In this document: positions 6,576 to 11,028 of the stretch, piece after piece | Layout: each line of letters begins with the position of its first letter | Numbering within the stretch: position 1 is the first letter of the stretch | From: Thermoplasmata archaeon M9B2D | GTDB lineage: Archaea > Thermoplasmatota > E2 > DHVEG-1 | DNA length: 11,028 bases | Assembly: GCA_002900555.1 (NCBI GenBank) | Contig: MUGD01000074.1 | Span: 1-11,028 of the forward strand | Direction of reading: 5' to 3' | Translations under genes and position numbers: made by a program | Notes under the pieces: model-generated | Seen by the model: the letters and a program-made list of their open reading frames with translations, nothing else | What the model was told of the DNA's origin: nothing | The model's database searches: none

Positions 6576-6940
6576 TGGTGAACCCTTACAATACCTATGC
6601 TGGTTGAAAATGTCGATATCTTCTTTTTTTTCATCCTTAAAAAATCCATTTAACACATCCTTCTACCAATGGTCACAACTACCTCCGGCAACGGTAATGG
6701 GTTTTTTCGTTCATTAACATTTCGGAGTATACACATCCAAGAGGAAAAAATAAACAAAGACAAACTAAGAAAAAAACACACAACGATAGATATATTAGTT
6801 CCCCCTCTTACAATCAAATGGCCTCCGGGAGATTTACTACACGTCATTGCATAATATTGTTATTTTTAACTGAGAAAAACCATATTATTTACAGAGACGT
6901 ACGATTGTTTTTGTTGCGGTTTTTTTCTTCTTTACGAAGG
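6576..6940. other. Long divergent intergenic region, no supported gene
   Basis: The space between the coiled-coil gene and the protease gene is 441 bases. Its ends hold the two divergent promoters. The middle has only short overlapping reading frames of about 60 codons on each strand, with no Shine-Dalgarno, no recognisable domain and no TATA box at the right distance. No tRNA-like arm or strong hairpin is visible. It may hold a small RNA or regulatory sites, but nothing in the sequence decides this. Confidence 0.5.
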
Positions 6941-6950
6941 TTTTATAAAA
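6941..6950 (+). promoter_or_regulatory. TATA box of the site-2 protease gene
   Basis: TTTTATAAAA, preceded by the purine-rich GAAGG, is centred about 30 bases before ATG 6976. Transcription would begin within a few bases of the ATG, implying a leaderless message and supporting this start. Confidence 0.6.
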
Positions 6951-6975
6951 CAATGATGGTATCCTGGCAGACATC

Positions 6976-8103
6976 ATGGCAGAAAAATGGGACAATTTTG
7001 AGCAAACTCCCGTCGAATCACCCTTTGATCTTGAGTTATTACAACGGGAAGTTGGTCAACGTTTTCCCTTTTATGATATGAAATCAAACCTCAATACCGT
7101 TGCATTTTTCTGTCGCATCGACGAGGAGACCCTCGAAGAAAAATTCGAGTCACTTCGTTTGACACTCATAGAAAAAAACTATATCCCTATGATCCGGGTT
7201 GAACACGGGGAACACATTATCTATGTTATAAAAAAACCAAAAAGTAAAAAACAGAAGTCTGTCTGGATTAATATCGTCCTGTTGGCAGCAACAGTAGTTA
7301 CCACAACGCTTGCAGGAGCGCTTCAATGGGTTGAGATCGATCAGGTTGATTGGCTTTACCTGATTTCGGCTGAGTATCTCTGGCAGGGTTTTGTCTTTTT
7401 TTCTGTCCCGTTACTCCTAATCCTTGGTGTCCATGAAATGGGGCATTACTTTATATCAAAGAAGCATCGTGTTGATGCATCGTTACCGTATTTCATCCCG
7501 CTTCCACCACCTTTTATCCTTGGAACCTTTGGGGCGCTCATTTCCACTAGAGAACCAATTCCCAACAGGAAAGCTTTGCTTGATATCGGTATGGCTGGTC
7601 CACTCTGTGGTTTTCTTGTGGCAATCCCGGTTTCTTTGATCGGGTTTTATCTGATGCAACAAAATCCACTTCCAGTTCCATCAACCGGAACAAGTATCAT
7701 TCTCATACCGCCGTTGCTTCTTGTTTGGATGCAAAACCTCTTTTCAATCTCTGGCGACTATATTATGCATCCGACCTTATTCGCCGGATGGGTTGGTATT
7801 TTTCTTACTGCTGTCAATTTATTACCAACGGGTCAACTCGACGGCGGTCATATCGCCAGAGCAATCCTAAAGGAGAAACATAAATACATCAGTTGGTTGG
7901 TTATTTTCGTGCTTGCTGGATTAAGTTTTTTTTATACAGGATGGCTGATGTTTGCGATTATTATTTTACTCTTCATTGGTACCCAACATCAGCCGCCTCT
8001 CAATGAGGTCACACCGTTGGACACTAGACGAAAACTCCTGGGACTGTTGATCCTTATCGTTTTTATCCTTTCTTTTGCCCCAATTCCCTTCTACGGTCAA
8101 TGA
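6976..8103 (+). CDS. Site-2 protease family (M50) intramembrane metalloprotease
   Basis: A 375-residue zinc metalloprotease that cleaves membrane-embedded substrates. Residues 1-95 form a soluble N-terminal domain ending in a basic stretch (KKPKSKKQK). The core follows with hydrophobic segments near 97-116, 137-157, 178-190, 203-226, 240-254, 267-287, 305-320, 322-336 and 353-370. The catalytic motif HEMGH (H153, E154, H157) and the third ligand motif NLLPTGQLDGGH (N281, D289) are both complete. The spacing, the PLPPPFILGTFGA loop and the absence of a PDZ domain resemble archaeal and plant EGY-type members rather than RseP. Archaeal substrates are mostly unknown; by family analogy it may release membrane-bound regulators or remove signal-peptide remnants. 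There is no obvious substrate next to it, unless one of the two nearby single-helix archaellin-like proteins is processed, which is speculation. A leaderless start is supported by the TATA spacing. Confidence 0.92.
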   Translation: MAEKWDNFEQTPVESPFDLELLQREVGQRFPFYDMKSNLNTVAFFCRIDEETLEEKFESLRLTLIEKNYIPMIRVEHGEHIIYVIKKPKSKKQKSVWINIVLLAATVVTTTLAGALQWVEIDQVDWLYLISAEYLWQGFVFFSVPLLLILGVHEMGHYFISKKHRVDASLPYFIPLPPPFILGTFGALISTREPIPNRKALLDIGMAGPLCGFLVAIPVSLIGFYLMQQNPLPVPSTGTSIILIPPLLLVWMQNLFSISGDYIMHPTLFAGWVGIFLTAVNLLPTGQLDGGHIARAILKEKHKYISWLVIFVLAGLSFFYTGWLMFAIIILLFIGTQHQPPLNEVTPLDTRRKLLGLLILIVFILSFAPIPFYGQ

Positions 8104-8161
8104 TTTCTGCATTCAACTCTCATATCCACATGAATTGACTAGCTAGAGCAGAATCGTAATG

Positions 8162-8169
8162 ATTTAATA
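8162..8169 (+). promoter_or_regulatory. Possible TATA box of the small gene
   Basis: ATTTAATA lies about 26 bases before position 8192. This would put transcription at or just before GTG 8195, about 10 bases before ATG 8204. The match is weak. Confidence 0.35.
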
Positions 8170-8203
8170 CCTCATAATCAATCCTTATCATGACGTGAAC
8201 CGT

Positions 8204-8428
8204 ATGAAAACTTATATCCAGATTACGTTCAACAGCGAAGGTGCCGCTCCCTCCGAGATAAAAAACCAGTTGCTCAACATGGGGTTTAAGGCGACAAAGG
8301 GCAACTATGATTTTGTTTTTGACTGGGGAAAAGAAAAGGCTGATATCAATGACCTTATCTTTTTTGCGGATAAAGTCCATGCGGCATTGAAGAATTGCAA
8401 AGTGCTTTTTAATATTGAAACCATCTAA
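8204..8428 (+). CDS. Small alpha/beta hypothetical protein
   Basis: A 74-residue soluble protein of a family I do not recognise by name. The pattern suggests strand (TYIQITFN), helix (PSEIKNQLLNMGF), strand (YDFVFDWG), helix (INDLIFFADKVHAALKNC), strand (KVLFNIETI), like a small ferredoxin-type or ACT-like alpha/beta fold. Balanced amino-acid composition and amphipathic helices argue that it is real. The start may be ATG 8204 (MKTYIQ) or GTG 8195, three codons earlier; GTGA at 8195-8198 could serve as a weak Shine-Dalgarno for ATG 8204. It lies about 100 bases after the protease and probably has its own promoter. Its stop codon overlaps that of the convergent methylase gene. Function is unknown. 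Confidence 0.7.
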   Translation: MKTYIQITFNSEGAAPSEIKNQLLNMGFKATKGNYDFVFDWGKEKADINDLIFFADKVHAALKNCKVLFNIETI

Positions 8429-9162
8429 TGTTTTTTTCCCTGTTTTCGCTTTATTTGCCCTTTTGTTCTGCTTAAGACACCCATGAGGGTATGATATTCC
8501 CATTTTGAGGGCATCGCACGTCCCATGATGCGTTTAAACAGTATCTTCGTATGCTCTTTTTTATGGTTAGGATACTCGATATCTTCAAGTAGTTGTGCAA
8601 AGAATTCATTTAATTTCTGTTTCTCAAGCGACCCTAGGGACCTGCGCCGTGTAGGGATAGATGTCCTTCTGAGATAGATGGAGTAAAGCACGATTGTTAC
8701 TGCATGGGAGAGGTTCAAGGAGGGATAGCATTCACTTGTGGGTATCTTAAGCATTATATCGCAGGCAGCTATCTCTTCGTTGTACAATCCATAATCCTCC
8801 CTTCCAAACACCAGCCCGATCTTCCCTTTTCCTTTAAAAATCTTCTCGGAGAACTCCTCAAGTAATACAGGATTTCTCAGATGTCGTTTCTCCGTCTTTG
8901 ATTCAATTGATGAGGTCGCGACAAGGAAGTCAAGGGTTTCAACTGCGTCCTTGAAACAGGAGAATATCTGTGCGTTGTCAAGGATTTTGGTCGCATGCAT
9001 GGCACGCGCGTAGCATACGTTGTCAAGTTCGCATGGGTTGACTAGATGGAGGTTCTCAACATCAAAATTCATCATTGCTCGGGCGACAGCCCCGATATTA
9101 CCGCTATTTTTCGGCTCAACAAGAACGACATAAAAAAGCGAAAGAGGGTTGTTCTTAGCCAT
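8425..9162 (-). CDS. trmJ: TrmJ-like tRNA 2'-O-methyltransferase (SPOUT)
   Basis: A 245-residue SPOUT-class enzyme using S-adenosylmethionine to methylate a ribose 2'-OH. All three knot motifs are intact: motif 1 NSGNIGAVARAM (19-30, with conserved R28), motif 2 LVFGREDYGL (117-126) and motif 3 IPTSECYPSLNLSHAV (140-155). The order and wording match the TrmJ/TrmH group 1 family, whose bacterial and archaeal members modify position 32 of the tRNA anticodon loop. The exact target nucleoside here is inferred. The C-terminus (residues 178-245) is helical and ends in a Lys/Arg-rich tail, fitting tRNA contact. It is the last gene of an operon with proS and a membrane protein, with a 10-base gap upstream. 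Its stop TAG (8427-8425) overlaps the TAA of the convergent small gene. Confidence 0.9.
   Translation of the reverse strand: MAKNNPLSLFYVVLVEPKNSGNIGAVARAMMNFDVENLHLVNPCELDNVCYARAMHATKILDNAQIFSCFKDAVETLDFLVATSSIESKTEKRHLRNPVLLEEFSEKIFKGKGKIGLVFGREDYGLYNEEIAACDIMLKIPTSECYPSLNLSHAVTIVLYSIYLRRTSIPTRRRSLGSLEKQKLNEFFAQLLEDIEYPNHKKEHTKILFKRIMGRAMPSKWEYHTLMGVLSRTKGQIKRKQGKKH
8431..8437 (+). terminator. U7 tract after the small gene
   Basis: Seven T residues begin two bases after the stop of the small gene, followed by CCC. A U tract without a clear hairpin is a typical archaeal intrinsic end. It lies inside the opposing trmJ coding region. Confidence 0.4.
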
Positions 9163-9172
9163 GCCTGCCGCG

Positions 9173-9568
9173 TTACCGGATGTTGAATTCTTCTTCTTTG
9201 TCTGCCAACATCCGCTGATACTTTGAGGGAAGATGTTTTACTGTACTTTGAAGTTTAGCTCGTTTTTTCAGGATTTCTGAGCGCTTATCTGTTTTTAGTT
9301 CGTCTAAGACATATTTTCGTTTTGAAAAGTAACTATACAGATAGTAAATCCCTATGCCTAGGATAATCAGTCCTGCGATGAGGATGTAATCATTCCAGAT
9401 GCCAACGGGATCTTTTATGAAATGCAACGGAGAATCAACAGGGTCGGCAATATCGATAAAGAATAAATACACGACGCCCATAAAAATGAATATCACGGCT
9501 GGTATGATAATAAGGATGCTTAGCACGATGACATATTCCCGTAAAAACCTTGTTATTCTTCCGCTCAT
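9173..9568 (-). CDS. Two-TM membrane protein with helical cytosolic tail
   Basis: A 131-residue protein with two membrane helices at about 12-37 (YVIVLSILIIIPAVIFIFMG) and 61-80 (YILIAGLIILGIGIYYLYSY), joined by a short Asp/Pro loop. A basic, helical C-terminal region (82-131) follows, containing LQSTVKHLPSKYQRMLADK. The Arg-rich N-terminus and the basic patch after TM2 (FSKRKY) place both ends in the cytoplasm. The layout recalls small archaeal proteins of the DUF3198 type, but that is memory and not verified. It sits between proS and trmJ, with gaps of 12 and 10 bases, so it is co-transcribed. No catalytic motif is visible and its function is unknown. The start is set by GGTGAAGG just upstream. 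Confidence 0.8.
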   Translation of the reverse strand: MSGRITRFLREYVIVLSILIIIPAVIFIFMGVVYLFFIDIADPVDSPLHFIKDPVGIWNDYILIAGLIILGIGIYYLYSYFSKRKYVLDELKTDKRSEILKKRAKLQSTVKHLPSKYQRMLADKEEEFNIR

Positions 9569-9580
9569 TTTTCCTTCACC
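9569..9580 (-). promoter_or_regulatory. Shine-Dalgarno in the proS / membrane protein gap
   Basis: The 12-base gap reads GGTGAAGGAAAA on the minus strand, with GGTGA seven bases before ATG 9568. It fixes the start of the two-TM gene and shows internal translation initiation within the operon. Confidence 0.65.
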
Positions 9581-10999
9581 TTAGTATGATTTTGCATATC
9601 TCATCCATGTTTTCGCAGGTGAACCACATACTGGGCATTGCCCTGTACACCCTGCGTTTTCAATGGGTTCCCCTAATGTATTCCCCTCTAAAACATTTTC
9701 TATTTCTAACGCGCAGTCCTTATTACCGCACCAGGGAAGGGCGATGATACCTGTTTTCTGTTTTGCCTCTTCGATTGTCGATACCGAGTGGATGTTTTCT
9801 TTTAAGAGCTTTTCCGCATTCTTGTACAGGGTTTTTTCTAAAAACCCAAGCTCGTTTTGGACTGCTACCTGTCCGTCTTTTAACGGAACCGATGTTTTCA
9901 TACCAGTGTCTCGTCGAACCATGGTCAGTTCGTTTTTTTCAACATCCTTTGGACCAATTTCTATCCGTAGAGGAACTCCTTTGAGTTCCCAGTCATAGTA
10001 TTTGTTCCCAGGGGTTATCTCCCGGTCATCAAGGTGGGAACGCACTCCATGCTGAAGAAGTCTTTCATGAATCTCTTGACATGCTTGGAGAACATCGTGT
10101 TCTTTTCCCTTGAAAATAATAGGGATGATCACGACCTGAAGTGGTGCGACTTCCGGGGGGATAATAAGTCCTTTGTTGTCCCCGTGAACACCGATAAGCG
10201 CCCCAAGTAACCGCTCGCTCATCCCATACGTTGTTTGATGACAAAACGCATGGGTTCCTTTTTCTGTTTCATAGGAGATTTCATAGGGTTTAGCGAAATT
10301 ATCACGATATTGATGAATGGACCCTATCTGCAGCGTTCTTCCTGATGGCATCAGTACATCAATGCTGATGGTATAATACGCTCCAGCAAATTTATCCCAT
10401 TCCGGTCGTTTGCTAAAGACATAGGGCAGACATAGTTTGTTTAACAAGCGGTTGGCGATTTTCTTGTCTTCATTTATCTGCAATTCAGCGTCAGCAAAAT
10501 CAGCATGACAGGTGTGAGCCTCGAAAAAGTGGATCTCTCGTACACGGATGAATGCTCGTGTCTGTTTTGTTTCATACCTGAAGGTGTTAACGATCTGGAA
10601 CGTTTTTAGAGGCAAATCCGTATGAGAACGAACCCATAGTGAAAAAATCGGGTACATCGCTGTTTCCGATGTGGGTCGAAGCAGCCATCGTTCTTCAAGT
10701 GGAGTAAGACCTGCATGGGTGACCCAAAAGACCTCTTTTCCAAAACCTTCGATGTGCTCTTCCTCTTTTTTAAAGAACGATTCAGGTATGAGAAGAGGAA
10801 AGCAGACTTCTTGGTGGTTGGTTTTAATCATCTCCTCCCTGATAAGTCTGTCGACATTGTTCATCAGTTTCCAGCCGTAGGGTTTCCAGATATTCATTCC
10901 TTTGATAGGATATCGTTTATCACATAAGTCAGCAAGCTCGACGATTTCATTGTACCATTCGTTGAAATCCTCGCTTTTTTTCACCTTTGTCTCTGGCAT
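9581..10999 (-). CDS. proS: Prolyl-tRNA synthetase, archaeal/eukaryal type
   Basis: A 472-residue class II synthetase that charges tRNA-Pro in the cytoplasm. Visible parts are the N-terminal DFNEWYNEIVELADL followed by YPIKGMNIWKPYG; the catalytic RPTSE (108-112) and motif 2 FRYE (140-143); the motif 3 region ERLLGALIGVHGDNKG (262-277); an anticodon-binding domain from about 288 to 385; and the C-terminal zinc-binding-like domain with C424, C429, C455 and C458. The last residue is the conserved Tyr (AKSY). There is no bacterial-type editing insertion. C451 is a fifth Cys beside the cluster. The length fits the archaeal type, and the start aligns with the family N-terminus. It is first in the operon; the promoter must lie close to or beyond the window edge, since only 29 bases are visible and TTAAAA there is too near the ATG for a TATA box. 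Confidence 0.97.
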   Translation of the reverse strand: MPETKVKKSEDFNEWYNEIVELADLCDKRYPIKGMNIWKPYGWKLMNNVDRLIREEMIKTNHQEVCFPLLIPESFFKKEEEHIEGFGKEVFWVTHAGLTPLEERWLLRPTSETAMYPIFSLWVRSHTDLPLKTFQIVNTFRYETKQTRAFIRVREIHFFEAHTCHADFADAELQINEDKKIANRLLNKLCLPYVFSKRPEWDKFAGAYYTISIDVLMPSGRTLQIGSIHQYRDNFAKPYEISYETEKGTHAFCHQTTYGMSERLLGALIGVHGDNKGLIIPPEVAPLQVVIIPIIFKGKEHDVLQACQEIHERLLQHGVRSHLDDREITPGNKYYDWELKGVPLRIEIGPKDVEKNELTMVRRDTGMKTSVPLKDGQVAVQNELGFLEKTLYKNAEKLLKENIHSVSTIEEAKQKTGIIALPWCGNKDCALEIENVLEGNTLGEPIENAGCTGQCPVCGSPAKTWMRYAKSY

Positions 11000-11028
11000 A
11001 GCCGTTCCACAGTTTTAACCAAAAAGAG

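Noticed and set aside
6650..6854. Overlapping 60-65 codon frames on both strands in the long intergenic gap, one with a possible membrane helix
   Set aside because: Neither has an SD or a TATA box at the correct distance, and neither shows a recognisable domain; the helix-like run comes from T-rich DNA.
6941..6978. C/D box-like AATGATGGT near the protease start as a small RNA
   Set aside because: No D box at suitable spacing; the stretch is better explained by the TATA box and leaderless start.
8120..8503. 127-codon minus-strand frame across the small gene
   Set aside because: It lies opposite the 74-residue gene and overlaps the end of trmJ in another frame; its composition is irregular and it has no supporting signals.
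11000..11028. TTAAAA before proS as its TATA box
   Set aside because: It is centred only about 17 bases from the ATG, so transcription would start inside the gene; the true promoter is probably beyond the window edge.
1..11028. CRISPR array, tRNA, rRNA or insertion sequence
   Set aside because: No regularly spaced short repeats, no tRNA T-arm pattern in the intergenic DNA, no transposase-like frame and no terminal inverted repeats were seen by eye.

Overview
The window looks archaeal and is most likely from a low-GC euryarchaeote, possibly a member of the Thermoplasmatota; the rank below that is a guess. The evidence is archaellin-type N-terminal helices, a short archaeal/eukaryal-type prolyl-tRNA synthetase with a C-terminal Cys cluster and terminal Tyr, a TrmJ-type SPOUT methylase, an archaeal M50 site-2 protease, and TATA-box promoters placed 25-30 bases before starts, several giving very short leaders. 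No CRISPR array, tRNA, rRNA or insertion sequence was found.

Left part (1-6.5 kb). Four genes alternate strands, each apparently with its own promoter. (1) A 576-residue protein has the order PAS, Glu/Val/Ser-rich tandem repeat, coiled coils, PAS. A 16-codon ORF precedes it and overlaps its start as ATGA. (2) On the opposite strand lies an archaellin whose reading frame is fused to an N-terminal Sm/LSm-like domain of about 60 residues. No usable start codon exists between the two domains. (3) Divergent from it is a second, shorter archaellin-like protein with a conventional short leader and no N-glycosylation sequons. (4) A 947-residue protein is almost entirely coiled coil. It is built from repeats spaced by exact multiples of seven residues and lacks any ATPase motif.

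Right part (6.5-11 kb). After a roughly 440-base intergenic region come a membrane-embedded M50 protease of the EGY/S2P kind and a small alpha/beta hypothetical protein, both on the + strand. A tight minus-strand operon follows: proS, a two-TM protein and a trmJ-like gene. This part is ordinary housekeeping in character.

How the genes may work together: the left part reads as a surface-filament locus (two archaellin-family subunits) flanked by a PAS sensor with coiled coils and a long cytoplasmic rod. No archaellum motor, platform or prepilin peptidase gene is present here, so assembly would depend on genes elsewhere. The most unusual element is the LSm-archaellin fusion: prepilin peptidase would have to remove a folded 81-residue leader that resembles an RNA-binding domain. 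Any functional link among the four left genes is inferred from proximity only.
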